Shown in pieces: positions 44,331 to 55,344 of a stretch of 64,000 bases of DNA. Source of the stretch: Sepioteuthis lessoniana (taxonomy: Eukaryota > Mollusca > Cephalopoda > Myopsida > Loliginidae); contig CAUZXS010005791.1 of the NCBI GenBank assembly GCA_963585895.1, positions 363,009 through 427,008 of the forward strand. Direction: 5' to 3'. A program made the position numbers and the translations under genes. Under the pieces are notes generated by a model that saw only the letters and a list, made by a program, of their open reading frames with translations, made no database searches and was not told the origin of the DNA. Each line of letters begins with the position of its first letter. The stretch's first letter is position 1.

Positions 44331-44981
44331 TTGGGTGGGGGGATCATTTTGTTCTATAAATTTAACGTAAAACGATCCTCCTTTACGGACCAGCAAGCAT
44401 GGCTGACGACCAGAGGGACGTGTACCCAAATTTTTATTTTTTCATTTTTTGAGGGGAAATCAGATGGAGAGAGTGGAGATTTTTCCGCTAACTAAAAAAA
44501 TGTATGGAAACAATATTGGGGGTGGGGATTTTTTTTTAGATAAGTGATGAAAAGACTTAAAATAAAAAAAATAAAAAAAAACATCCACGTTTCAACAGAA
44601 AAAAAAAGAAAGTAAAACAACACACCACACAATTTATTTTATTTTATTTTCTTCCTGAAACGTTGACGTTTTTTTTATTTTAAGTCTTTTCATCACGTAT
44701 AAAAAAGAAAAATCCCCACCCTCAATATTGTTTCCATCCCCCCCTTTTTATTCAGCGAAAAAAAATCCCAACCCCAAATAAGATTAGTTAACACCTTCAC
44801 CCTCTCCATTTGATTTCCCAACAAAAAAATGAAAAAGAAAATTTGGTTACACGTCCCTTTATCGCTATCTCTGGTCGTCAGTTGTGCTGACTTGTCCGGA
44901 AGTGGGTGATCATTTTACGTTCTATAAATATAGAACAAAGTGATCTCCCACCTTAAATTCTAAAATATTAGTGTTTTCTTC
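44305..44981. mobile_element. 677-bp foldback element
   Basis: The left end GAAGAAAACCTCAATATTTT and right end AAATATTAGTGTTTTCTTC are complementary. Further in, CATGGCTGACGACCAGAGGG pairs with CTCTGGTCGTCAGTTGTGC-like sequence, and GATGAAAAGACTTAAAAT with ATTTTAAGTCTTTTCATC. The arms are about 300 bp, imperfect, around a centre near 44,640. No transposase is present. Arm ends overlap the PLE repeat on the left. Confidence 0.75.
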
Positions 44982-45089
44982 AAAATTTCTTCTTTGCAGA
45001 TATTTTCTGGCTGTTTACATGTATTCGCCTAAAAAAAGTAGAATCTGATTTTTAGTTTTCGTTAAAATCGGATGGGTTAAAGGGTAAAA

Positions 45090-46637
45090 ATGTTGTTGGT
45101 TAGTTGGTTGGGTTTTATGGCATATCAACCTTTGTAGGTTATTTAACGTCAAATTCATATTTATGTAAATGACCAGTTCTATGTCAAACAATTGAGTTTA
45201 GCATGAGTACACAGTTTAATTGTCAAAAACATTTCTATTTCAAACTATTCAGTTTAGTCTAGCAGTTCTAATTCAACTAATTCAGTTTAGTATAAGTACG
45301 CGAGGAATTCAATAAGTTTCCTGACTTTTTTGTACAAGCATTTAAAATTGTCGTAGGCTCTTGAAAATTCAGTATGTTATTGCTATACATCTTATGAGAT
45401 GACTGACCAATTTTTCGGATTTCAGCTTCAAATGAACAGCTACAGCAGCAATTGGAATACACCCTACTAAATCCTGATTGTCACAGCTGGTGAATTTCAA
45501 AAATGCAATCTGGACGTGAGGACACTTTAGAAGAATGATATGCAATAAAATTCAATTTTAAACTTAGAAAAAAATGCCACAGAAACGTATGGAATGCTTC
45601 AGATAGCTTTTGGAGCATCTTGCATGAATCGAGCATCAGTTTTTGAGCGGCATAAGAGATTCAAGGAAGGCAGGGAGTCTGTGAGGGATGATGAGAGGTG
45701 TGGGAGGAGTAAGGAAGTCAGAACACCAGAGTTGATTGACCAAAGGGTTAGGGTTAGGGTTAGTATGTTGAGGTTTTAAGGGAGCTCAGCAAGAGATTCC
45801 GTTGGAAGAGTCCAGCACTCTTCAAATCGGGTTAGTGGCATTTCCAGCAGGACAATGCACCAGTCCACAACTCCATCCTTGTCACAGACTATTTGACCAA
45901 GATGGGCATCAAGACAGTTCCTCAGCCTCCCTAGAGTCCAGACCTTGTTTCCTGTGACTTTTGGTTATTCCCTAAGCTCAGAGGCTGTCGTTATGAGACA
46001 ATTGAGGAGATGAAAGAGGCTGTGACGAAGTTCATTGACACGCTCACACAAGAGGACTTCCATGGGGCGTTCCAGAAGTTGTTGGAACAGTACAATAAGT
46101 GCATTGCAGCCGGAGGAGATTACTTCGAAGGGGACTATAGTTTCATGTGTGTACTATCAATAAAAGTGCCCATACGAAAAAAGTCTGAAAACTTATTTAA
46201 TGATCCTCGTACAGATTTTGTTTACACACAGTTAAATGTCAAAACAGTTCTATAATAAAGAAATCAGTTTAATATAAGTAGAGTTCCAATGTCAAAAACA
46301 GTTCTATTTCAAATAATTCAGTTTAGCATAAACACACAATTTAAATTTAAGTACTGTTTAATTGTCAAAAACATTTCTATTTTAAGCTATTCAGTTTAGT
46401 CAAATAGTTCAGTTCAGCATAAGTATGCCGTTAGTTTTATTTAACCTATAGATAGGGCCCAGATTAGACCTGGAAGCAATGGCAATGAAGGGGTGCTCCA
46501 CATTCCCCACAGCTCCAGCATCACTGGAACCTCACCATCAGATTGTTTAGTGTCATATACAGGACACTCATTTGGAGGGACTTACTCCTCTGCAGAGGTG
46601 CAGTCGGCGTATTCTACAGTCCCAGCCGACTGCGCAA
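45090..46637 (-). mobile_element. (CCAA)n-tail retroposon, copy J, interrupted by a mariner
   Basis: The inverted tail (TTGGTTAGTTGGTTGGG, GGCATATCAACC) is followed by the unit array to the TA at 45,297-45,298, and resumes at 46,210 through a head ending CAGCCGACTGCGC at about 46,634. Removing the insert restores GTATAAGTACAGATTTTG, the sequence of uninterrupted copies. Confidence 0.85.
45299..46209 (+). mobile_element. Deleted Tc1/mariner element, copy 2
   Basis: A 911-bp insert has 27-bp inverted repeats and TA at both edges. Transposase remnants: FGASCMNRASVFERHKRFKE (frame 45,594-45,779), then catalytic-end sequence around HFQQDNAPVHNS and SCDFWLFPKLR, then MKEAVTKFIDTLTQEDFHGA (46,010-46,069). 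The first catalytic Asp region is absent at the same point as in copy 1. The non-autonomous derivative could have moved only with a transposase supplied elsewhere. Confidence 0.85.
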
Positions 46638-46639
46638 GC

Positions 46640-46756
46640 TGTAAGGTAAGGTGTTTTATACCTTTCTAAAGGGTATTAGTCTAAAAGTGAACGTAATAGG
46701 GCGGCTTGAGTTCGAACTAACTCTCTTTGAGGCCGCAGTTCAGCCATTACGCCAGA
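46640..46756 (-). mobile_element. tRNA-headed SINE, type 2, fragment
   Basis: Minus sense: GGCGTAATGGCTGAAC (A-box region), GTTAGTTCGAACTCAAGCC (B-box region), ATTACGTTCACTTTTAGAC and ACCCTTTAGAAAGG. It abuts copy J as the 35.8-kb copy abuts copy E. Confidence 0.6.
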
Positions 46757-46995
46757 AGTAGGTTACCAAATTGTTTCACTCAGAACCAGGCTAACAATTG
46801 AAAACACTCAAAAATCAGGCAGATGAATGTGGACACTTAGAACTAGGTTATCAAATTACGACACTTTGAATCAGGCTGGAAAAAGGGGATATACAGAATC
46901 AGACCAACTAATGATGACACCTATATGCAGGCTGACAATTGAGGACATTTAAAATCAGGCTAACTTATGTGAGCACTTACTTTTACAACCACGTT
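46757..46995 (+). repeat. Decayed ~30-bp satellite, left array
   Basis: Degenerate units on AATCAGGCTGACAATTGAGG followed by ACA-CTTA recur every 28-33 bp, with many substitutions. The same unit occurs at 53,359-53,480, 53,840-54,090 and 55,040-55,240. Confidence 0.65.
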
Positions 46996-47776
46996 GAATT
47001 TAGGATAGGTGCCTAGGGTTTGAATTGGTCTAACGCAGTCATGACACAAAAATAAGTTGTACGCTAAATAGTCAAATAAAAGCAGAGGTTTGTAAATACT
47101 AACCTAAATTTATTTACAGGCACTGTACAGGGGACGAGGAGGCATGCAAAGGCAAAAACAAAAAAAGTAACACGTGGACAAAAAGGGGGTGAAAGTAAAA
47201 ACATAGGCTATAACCAATATGAAATGTAATTTGGATTAAAAATTAGAAGATTATTCAAAGTCTGGCCAGCGAAAACAAACACAATAAAAATCTGAATAAA
47301 AAGTTCAATGCAGCAAGTAAAAAGGTTAGCGGTATGTTCATTTATCCCTGGAGAAATGCTTAGCGCCGTCTAACTCTGTTAGAGGCTGGAATCATTCTAC
47401 TCAAAGTGACAGAGACACCAGCGTCACCTAACCAAAATAGTAGTAGTCTCAACTCAAACGACAAGGCCCCCTGTGAGAGAACTACAAACAATGAGCCGTG
47501 CAAGATAATATTCAAAGTGACCCAGATCAAAAGGCAAGGAAAAGTTCACTCTTAGTTCACAGAGGAGACATGAAGTCTGCTCCAAAGGACAAGATGAAAA
47601 GGGGGCCTTAGGAGTGTGGTTCTATAAGTGCATGTCGCGCTGCGAGCCACTTATAGGTCGAAGTTTCGGATGGATCTGCTTGTCTGGATTTCTATGTCCA
47701 CGTTACGTTGTTCGACCCATGAGAAAGTTGGGGAAGAGCTGATTCGGACTTCTCTTGGTTCTGGTTTGGTCTGAAG
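46996..47776. other. Unassigned stretch, left flank of the gypsy insertion
   Basis: No coding frame is recognised. Before the gypsy insertion this DNA was continuous with 52,767 onwards. It could be the interior of whatever element owns the LTR-like block at 52,825-53,354. Confidence 0.4.
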
Positions 47777-48030
47777 TGTTATGGTGAGATATGTAATCAC
47801 CACCGGAACAGTTTATATAAGGGACCATGTCACCGGTCACCGGATAGAGAAACACGGAGAGATACCCTGGACAGAACACGTAAAGAACTACACATTTTCT
47901 CTCTGTAAATATTACAATATACTTCTTCTTTATTTATTCAAACCTATAGTACATATTATTTCCTTTATTTCCTTTCACGGAATACTATCTCTTGATTATC
48001 CTTATATTATTGCCACCTCAGGATATATCA
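47777..48030 (+). repeat. 5' LTR of the gypsy element
   Basis: 254-bp LTR from TGTTATGGTGAGATATGTAA to CCTCAGGATATATCA. It contains a TATATAAG box near 47,813-47,820. It is about 98% similar to the 3' LTR. Confidence 0.9.
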
Positions 48031-48332
48031 ATTGACGACGAAGACGAAATACGAACTCAGTAAATTCATTTACTAAAAAAAAAAAAAAAAAAAAAAAAGG
48101 ACCGTGCTGTGGGAACTGTTTTTTCTTACATAAATAAGTTTACGTGTATTTGAAAAAGACGACAAGGATCACTTGAAATTGGTAAAGTGTTGATATTTTG
48201 TACGGTGAGTTTTCTGAACATTTCTCAGTGTTGACAATTTTTTTCGTAACGAAATCTTTGAAGGTGGGCATCTTCTTTTTGGAACAAAATTTTGTGTATA
48301 CGTTGACTTGATATTTGTGCATTTAAAAAAAA

Positions 48333-49250
48333 ATGGCTTCGGAACAAATAGCAGCACTGACGAAAACGTTAACTGAGAGTTTAATCGCTCAGCAAAAAGC
48401 TCAAATTGACTTTCAAAAACAGATGTTGGTTCAGCAAGAGCGTTTTGAAGCACTTGTCATACAGTCAACTACAGATAACCGACTATTTTGTGAAACTATT
48501 ATGTCACAAAAAACTAATGATAGTGCGTCTAAATTTTTTTCGGCAGAGGGTATAGCTAACTCACTAGCTGAGTTCAAATACGACGCAGAACGGGTCGACA
48601 CTTTTCCCGCCTATTATCGTAGGTTCGTGACGATTTTGACAAAAAGATGTGAGAAATGGTTTGACGAAGAAAAAATCACACTCCTACTTCAGAAATTGAG
48701 TACGGAGGAAAATGCGAAATTTACAAATTTGATTTTAACAAAGAAACCAGAAGATATTCCTTTTTCGGAAACTATTAAAATGTTGTGCTCGATATTTGGT
48801 GAAAGAGACAGCCTTTTTCATACAAGATATAAATGTTTAAACACGCAAAAAGAAGAAACTGATGATATTGTCACATATGCGGGTAAAGTCAACGCCCTGT
48901 GTGAACTATTTAAATTGAAAGATCTATCAGTTGACATGTTTAAGTGTTACATATTTGTCCAGGGACTGACAGCACCGAGGGACAAGGATTTGAGGTCAAG
49001 AATTTTATCAATTATGGAGCAAGATCCAGAAATGAACTTAGAAAAAGTGACAGAAGAATGTCAGAAGTTGATAAATGTGAAAAGGTACACCACTAGGATA
49101 GAGGGAAAAGTTACATCCCAGGTCCAAATAGTGAAACAAAAAACTTTTCTCAAGAACAAAGGAAAAGTTTTGAATGTTGGAGCTGTGCGGGTTCGCACTT
49201 AAGAAAAAATAGCCCTCTTAAAGACCAACCTTGCGCTAAATGTGGACACC
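48333..49250 (+). mobile_element. gag region of the gypsy fossil
   Basis: Encodes a long N-terminal helical segment (MASEQIAALTKTLTESLIAQ), the capsid-like core with FPAYYRRFVTILTKRCEKWF and RDSLFHTRYKCLNTQKEETD, and at about 49,170-49,270 a Cys-rich nucleocapsid-like stretch (CWSCAGSH, CAKCGHQA). This layout is typical of Mag-type gag. Confidence 0.85.
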
Positions 49251-49379
49251 AAGCCTCCCTGTGCCGCACTAAACAAAATAAACAAAGACAAAAATTTAAG
49301 TCTAAAGTAAATGTAGTGTTGTCAAAAGAAGAATTGAGACAAGGGGGTGAACGAAAATTTGTCAATACCAAAATAAATG

Positions 49380-51350
49380 GTCACATACTTAAGCTACTTT
49401 TGGATACAGGTAGCGATATTTCGATCATCGACGAAGTGACCTAGAAGCGGATTGGGTGTCCAAAACTGGAAAAAATAAACGTCTAAAATTGCCAAAGGAG
49501 TATCCGGAAAGAGATTAAAATTCAAAGGAGAGTTTAATTGCAGTGTATCCCTTGGATCGAAAACTTTTTCTTCAAAAGTGTCAGTTGTTCCAGGTGTAAA
49601 TTCTTGCCTCTTCGGAATTGATTGGATCGTTTTGTTTGATTTATGGGAGCTAACCATAAATTCATTTTGTAACAGTATTAGTGTATCTGAAAAGAAAAAT
49701 TCTAAACAAAATGAGGATTTTCTTACTGTCTTAAAAAGTGAATTCCCCAGGGTTTTTTCTGAGGGGTTAGGTGTGTACACTAAGACCGAAGTGAATTTTG
49801 AGCTAAAACAAAATGTGAAACCTGTTTTTAAACCAAAAAGAAACGTGCCTTTTTCTTCAAAAGAAGATATTGAAATTGAACAGCAAAGACTGCAGGAAAA
49901 TGGTGTAGTCAAAAAAGTTGACTATTCCGAGTGGGCAAGCCCCACTGTGTATGTTAAAAAGAAAATAAGAAGATTCGGGTATGTGCCGATTTTTCTACAG
50001 GCCTTAATGAATGTCTGATGGATCATAGTTATCCACACCCATCCCCTGAAGACATTTTTACAAAGCTGAATGGAGGTAAAATTTTCTCCAAAATTGATTT
50101 ATATGAGGCTTACCTTCAGGTAAAAGTCAGTGAAGAATATTCAAAGTATTTGTGTATTAATACCCATTTAAGACTCTTCAGACTCAAAAGGCTCCCTTTT
50201 GGTTTGAAAGTAGCTTCCGCGTTATTTCAGCAAATAATGGACACGATGCTTGCCGATTTGGGTTTTGCAATCGCATATTTGGATGACATTCTTGTAAAGA
50301 GTAAAAATGTTCAGGAACATAAGGAACACATCAGAACAGTTTTCCAAAGAATTGAGGGATTCAGCTTGAAATTGAGTGCCGAAGAAAGTGGATTTTTCTT
50401 AAAACAAATAAAATATCTTGGTCAAATCATTGACAGCCAAGGCAGAAGACCGGATCCTCAGAGAACAGAAGCCATTGAGAAGATGCCAGGACCTAACAAT
50501 GTTGCCCAGTTACAATCTTTTTTGGGTTTAGCACAATATTATGCTATTTATATCCCAAAAATGCATAAGTTGAGAGCACCATTGAACGAATTGTTAAAAA
50601 AGAGACAAAAGTGGATTTGGTTAAAAGAGTGCCAAAGTGCATTTGAAGAGATTAAGAAATGCCTGCTATCAGATTTAGCACTGGCACACTTTGATCCACA
50701 GAAGGAATTGATTGTGGCATCAGATGCAAGTGACTACGGATTAGGAGCAGTACTTCTCCATAGACTTGAAGATGGATCAACGAAGCCAATTGCTCATGCA
50801 TCCAGATCACTTTTGCCTGCCGAAAGAAACTATTCTCAAATTGAAAAAGAAAGTTTGGCAATCATTTATGCAATTAAAAAATTCCATAGATTCATTAATG
50901 GCAGGATTTTTATATTGCAGACTGACCACAAACCCTTGTTGACTATTTTTGGCTCTAAAAAAGGCATACCCACTCACACTGCAAACAGACTTCAACAATG
51001 GAGCATAATTCTGTTGAATTATAATTTTAAAATGGAGTACATTTCATCCAAAAATATTGGACATGCGGATGGACTATCCAGACTGATTCGAAAGTGTGCA
51101 GAACCTTTAGAGGACACAGTGATAGCTGCATTGAGAGAGGAAAAAGAAATCTCAGGACTGCTGTGCAACACGATTCGAGAGTTACCAGTGACTCTAGATG
51201 ACATCAACAAAGCAACAGAAACAGATGAATTCATTGTAAAGATGAAAAAACAGGTGCAGTTAAACAAAAAGTCGAAGAAAGACTCGAAAATTTCGCCATT
51301 TACTATTTGTTCGCAGACTTTAATATATGTGGACAGAGTCGTCATACCGA
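49380..51350 (+). mobile_element. Protease, RT and RNase H region of the gypsy fossil
   Basis: Aspartic protease motif LLLDTGSDISII near 49,395-49,430. RT fingers/palm from about 49,790, with FSKIDLYEAYLQV, RLPFGLKVASALFQ and the catalytic YLDD at 50,276-50,287. RNase H from about 50,695 (VASDASDYGLGAVL, EKESLAIIYAIKKF, TDHKPL). The order protease-RT-RNase H is that of Ty3/gypsy. Confidence 0.9.
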
Positions 51351-51369
51351 CCACACTACAGAGGAGGAT

Positions 51370-52160
51370 TCTAAAAGAATTCCATAGCAGTCATCCAGGA
51401 TGTCCAGAATGAAGGCCTTAATGCACGGATATACGTATTGGCCTAGGATGGATCGGGACATCGAAAAAATTGTAAGAGTGTGTCAAGGGTGTCAGCTTGC
51501 TAAGGCACCACCTGTACAAATACAACCGTGGCCGAAGACGGATAAACCGTGGACTGGGTTACACATTGACTATGCAGGTCCTTTGAATGGACATTATTTC
51601 TTCGTAGTCGTCGACAGTTTCACAAAATGACCGGAAGTGTTTAAGTGTAAACATCCGACATCAACGAGTACTATAGATGCACTAAGACTTCTCTTCAGTC
51701 GTTTTGGAGTGCCTAAAACTATTGTCAGCGACAACGGCACCCAATTTACCAGCAAAGAGTTAGAAGAATTCTGCAAGGCCCTATCCATTGAACATTTAAC
51801 AACTGCAATATACCATCCAAGGTCAAACGGTCTCGCAGAGAGATTTGTGGACACGTTCAAAAGAGTTTTGAAGAAAAACCAAGGCATGGACACTGATGAG
51901 AAGAGTCTTGAAATTTTTCTATCTGTGTACAGGATCACTCCTAACCCGAACACTAATGCCGGTTTGTCACCAGCTGAACTAATGTTCGCACGAAAAATCA
52001 GATCTGCATTTGATAGGATTTTACCAAATACAACTAAGACAACAGCAAAAGAGAAAATCTTTCGACAAGGTTCCACAAACCTGGTGACAAAATACTCATC
52101 TTGAACTATAGGACTGGGAAAAGCTTTTGGGAAGAGGGGATTATTATGAAAAGAATTGGA
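51370..52160 (+). mobile_element. Integrase region of the gypsy fossil
   Basis: HHCC module (RVCQGCQLAKAPP near 51,475-51,515), then the DDE core: GLHIDYAGPL, ETIVSDNGTQFTS-like VSDNGTQFTSKELEEF at about 51,725-51,770 and YHPRSNGLAERFVDTFK at about 51,811-51,860. The C-terminal part runs to about 52,460. Confidence 0.9.
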
Positions 52161-52509
52161 CACGTGCTATATTCTGTAAGAAGTAGTAAATTTGACTGTC
52201 GCAGGCATATAAATCAGCTAAGACCTCGACACACTGATGACTACAAACAGGCAGAAGATAATGAACTGCCTTTGGAGGTATTATATGACTCTTTTAATGT
52301 TCTTCTACTAATAACACAACCTATTCCAAGAGTGGTATCTCCTACTCCAGGTCCGAGAGTACCAGTTTCATCACCAATTCCACCTCCTCAAACGATGTTA
52401 AGGAGAAAAACTACAAGGGTAAAAAGAAAAGTTAACCAGCTGAGCCCCAGACCTAAAAACAAACGGTATTAAGCCAAATTCTCCAGGGAAAAATTGGCTT
52501 AGGGGGAGG

Positions 52510-52761
52510 TGTTATGGTGAGATATGTAATCACCACCGGAACAGTTTATATAAGGGACCATGTCACCGTCACCGGATAGAGAAACACGGAGAGACACCCT
52601 GGACAGAACACGTGAAGAACTACACATTCTCTCTCTCTGTAAATATTACAATAAACTTCTTTATTTATTCAAACCTATAGTACATATTATTTCCTTTATT
52701 TCCTTTCACGGAATACTATCTCTTGATTATCCTTATATTATTGCCACCTCAGGATATATCA
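52510..52761 (+). repeat. 3' LTR of the gypsy element
   Basis: 252-bp LTR directly after a purine-rich tract. It is followed by the TGAAG target duplication. Confidence 0.9.
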
Positions 52762-52824
52762 TGAAGATAGACAACTTTACCGATGCTGTTAGCTGGTCAA
52801 CTACTTCAATAAGTTAGCAACGCT

Positions 52825-53354
52825 TGTTAACAATTGTAAATAACAAAATTTATTCATTATACAATGATTAAAAAAGGTCATGTACAACAATAACAAGGGG
52901 GTTTTAGTTCGGAGATAAGTAGACTGGCGATAACAGTTAGCCTCGAGTCCGTTTTGAGCAAATTGGTGTTGCTAGGGACGGTCAAGTTGAGGACTCTGGG
53001 TAAAGTGGCAGTGGTGGTGAAGAGGTTGGCAAGGGCTTCAAGTCTTCGGTCTGCGGAACCAGCTTTCAATCTCTCTCTGTTCCCTTTTCGGGATCTTCTT
53101 TTATGGGGGTCCAAACCACTGAATTCATGGCTCCGATTGGCTAGCCAATAGAAACGTAGGACCAATGGCCCTAGAGCGCAATCAATGGGGGTGGGGGTAG
53201 AGAAACCTCACCCTGAGGCCCGTGTTTAACTGGACAGCCAATCAAAAACTATGGCCCTGCATTGCACGTCTAATCTTCAACAAATTATTCCAATTAGTCC
53301 TAAGTATTTAATTTAATATCGCCAGTCAACTTGTAATACTATCATAGTGTTACA
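52825..53354 (-). repeat. LTR-like or promoter-like block
   Basis: Read on the minus strand it begins TGTAACACTATG and ends TTGTTAACA. It has two CCAAT-type boxes (GATTGGCTG, CTATTGGCTAGCCAATCGG), a TATA-like CCCATAAAAGAAG (about 53,110), and an AATAAA (about 52,855) near the end, the layout of an LTR. No protein or matching second LTR is visible, and the ends lack a duplication. It could alternatively be a host Pol II promoter. Confidence 0.4.
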
Positions 53355-53358
53355 GGAG

Positions 53359-53480
53359 GTAACATTAAAATCAGGCTGACAAATGGGCACAAGCAGAAGC
53401 AGGGTAAGACCCACGAATACAGACAATTAGAATTAGACTGACAAATGGGAACACTCAGAAACAGACTGACAATTGAGGTC
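53359..53480 (+). repeat. Decayed ~30-bp satellite, right array part 1
   Basis: Units such as AAAATCAGGCTGACAAATGG and AGAATTAGACTGACAAATGG, the same family as at 46,757-46,995. Confidence 0.65.
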
Positions 53481-53483
53481 AGT

Positions 53484-53646
53484 AGAATGATAATAGCACT
53501 TTCCGCCATAATCTCTATGCAATGACGTGCCCGTATGCGGACAGTCAGACGTCACAGCCAGTGCAATGACGTGCCCGTATGTGGATTGTCCACATACGGG
53601 CACGTCATTGCATGGAGATTATGGCGGAAAGTGCTATTATTATTCT
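53484..53646. mobile_element. 163-bp near-perfect palindromic element
   Basis: Arms 53,484-53,537 and 53,593-53,646 are 54 nt each and complementary with two mismatches (AGAATGATAATAGCACTTTC at the outer end). The middle holds a third, direct copy of TGCAATGACGTGCCCGTATG (53,562-53,581), which itself pairs perfectly with the right arm. There is no coding capacity. It looks like a foldback MITE inserted in the satellite, or a recent inversion-duplication. Confidence 0.8.
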
Positions 53647-53696
53647 AAAGAGGACAATAAAAATACGGTTGATGGATATGGACACTTTGATTGGGC

Positions 53697-53772
53697 GCCT
53701 CGGGTAGTATAATGGTTAGCAAGCTTGACTAGCAAACCTGCAAGAGTGAGTTCGAGTCTCATTGGGTACCCA
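53697..53772 (+). mobile_element. tRNA-like sequence (SINE head or tRNA relic)
   Basis: TAGTATAATGG matches the Pol III A box and GAGTTCGAGTCTC the B box at tRNA spacing, with a 5-bp T-arm stem. The sequence resembles a tRNA-Asp-like D arm. The acceptor stem does not pair cleanly from the expected position. A similar B-box half occurs at 55,345-55,420 on the minus strand. Confidence 0.5.
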
Positions 53773-54744
53773 ATTCATTCGGCCTAGTGCCACATCTAAG
53801 CAAAAAGCTTAGTAAATTACTATGAACACTTTGATTCATTTTATCCGATAACGGCACTTAGAATTATGTTGGGAAAGAGGACATAAATTAAGCCCCAAAA
53901 TATGGACACTTAAAATTAGGTTGACAAATGGGGACACTCATAAGCAGACCCACAATTTGAGACCCTTAAAATAAAAGCTACAAATAAAGACAATTAGAAA
54001 CAGACAGGAAAATCAAGACACTGAAAAGAAGGCTAATAAACGAGGACACTAAAATAGGGCTGATGAACGTGAATACTGCAAATCGAGTTTATAGAATACA
54101 CATTTTTTAGCCTTAAAATAACCAATTCCAAAAACACATAATAAGAACATTCTAGAAATTTCGGATCAAAATCGCATTAACATTAAAGTTACACTTTTAT
54201 ATTTTTCAACCAATCAACTAAAAACACAGATAAAAACATACTAGAAAATTCGGCTCAAAAACTAATTAACAGAAAAATATTTAGGCTCTAAAACAAATAA
54301 GTAAATATAGGAATCCAATCAGATTCATATGTCAAGAAATATTTGCGCGCTTGAATTTTAGGACCCGCAATAAAACCTAACAAAATCATATTTTTGATTC
54401 ACTTTCGTTGCCCCCAAAATAACGAAGAATTTGATTAACTAGGGCATATTCCACTACCAAAAGACATTCCACTAAGGGAGGCCAGGACGGACAGCAGAAA
54501 GCCACGCCATAAGACTCAAAGCAAAAAGGCATGCAACCTTCTTTTGCCTACTACCAGAATGTGACACGTTATCGCCAAAGACCATAAAAACGCACATGTG
54601 TCCTTAAGAAAACAAAAGGTCCATACTTACACTCCCTTTCATATATACACACACGCATACACATGTGTGTAAGTAAAGTCAATTTTTTATCTTCTTTACT
54701 TCAGCCAACTATGGACACATTGATTCAATAGAATTTCCTAACAT

Positions 54745-54787
<43 letters not shown>

Positions 54788-55040
54788 ATTTTTATTCAAC
54801 TGGCAATAGCGGTATTTTCTACATACATATAAAATGAACATAGCATTTTTAATTATTTTTATCCTGTTTGTTATGATTATTAAATTGTTTGTTTCTTAAT
54901 GTTCGTTGTTGTCATATTCCATTTGTTTACATGCTTGTAAAATTTGTGTTGTATTTGTGGAACTAAACCTGAAAGTAAAATAAGGAAGATACTCTCCCAC
55001 CACAAGTTACCCAATCAAGCTGGGAAAATGCTCAAAATTG
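53773..55040. other. Satellite remnants and AT-rich DNA
   Basis: About 53,840-54,090 contains decayed satellite units (AAATTAGGTTGACAAATGGG). About 54,090-55,040 is AT-rich with no gene recognised, apart from an (AC)n microsatellite. Confidence 0.5.
54746..54784. repeat. (AC)n microsatellite
   Basis: About 19 AC units. Confidence 0.95.
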
Positions 55041-55240
55041 TAGGCGCTTAAAGTAAGGCTAGCAAATGAGGAGAAATGAAGACGAATAGATATAATGAGA
55101 CTCAGACTGGCAAAAGGGACACCTAAAAATCATGGTGACAAATAGGGATTCTTAGAATCAGGCTGACAAACCGAGACATTAAGATTCTAGTGAGTTAATC
55201 AATGGGGATACAGTGTAAGTTAAATGGAAGAATGCAGATG
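55041..55240 (+). repeat. Decayed ~30-bp satellite, right array part 2
   Basis: Units such as TTAGAATCAGGCTGACAAAC and AAATCATGGTGACAAATAGG recur with drifting spacing. Confidence 0.6.
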
Positions 55241-55344
55241 CTCTGAAATAAGTGGACAGAATTAATACATCTGAGATAGATAAACAATTATGACCTTCTG
55301 AAATGGTTGAAGATGAGTAGAGATTTACTAAACTTTGCTTAGAT

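Larger units (their letters stand above)
47777..52761 (+). mobile_element. Ty3/gypsy (Mag-like) LTR retrotransposon, nearly whole but broken
   Basis: 4,985-bp element with two similar LTRs and a 5-bp target duplication TGAAG (47,772-47,776 and 52,762-52,766). The interior is in standard Ty3 order: gag, protease, RT, RNase H, integrase, then a purine-rich tract (about 52,501-52,509) just before the 3' LTR. Protein features resemble the Mag / K02A2.6-like group. The LTRs differ at only a few positions (roughly 2%), so insertion is recent relative to its neighbours. The coding region is interrupted in a handful of places. Treated as a fossil. Confidence 0.9.

Noticed and set aside
45740-45770. 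Three GGGTTA hexamers, possible interstitial telomere
   Set aside because: They lie in the transposase remnant of the mariner and derive from its coding sequence (QRVRVRV). The other mariner has a variant of the same string.
53697-53772. A functional tRNA gene
   Set aside because: The A and B boxes are good, but the acceptor stem does not pair at the expected place, and a related half copy lies nearby. SINE head or relic is more likely.
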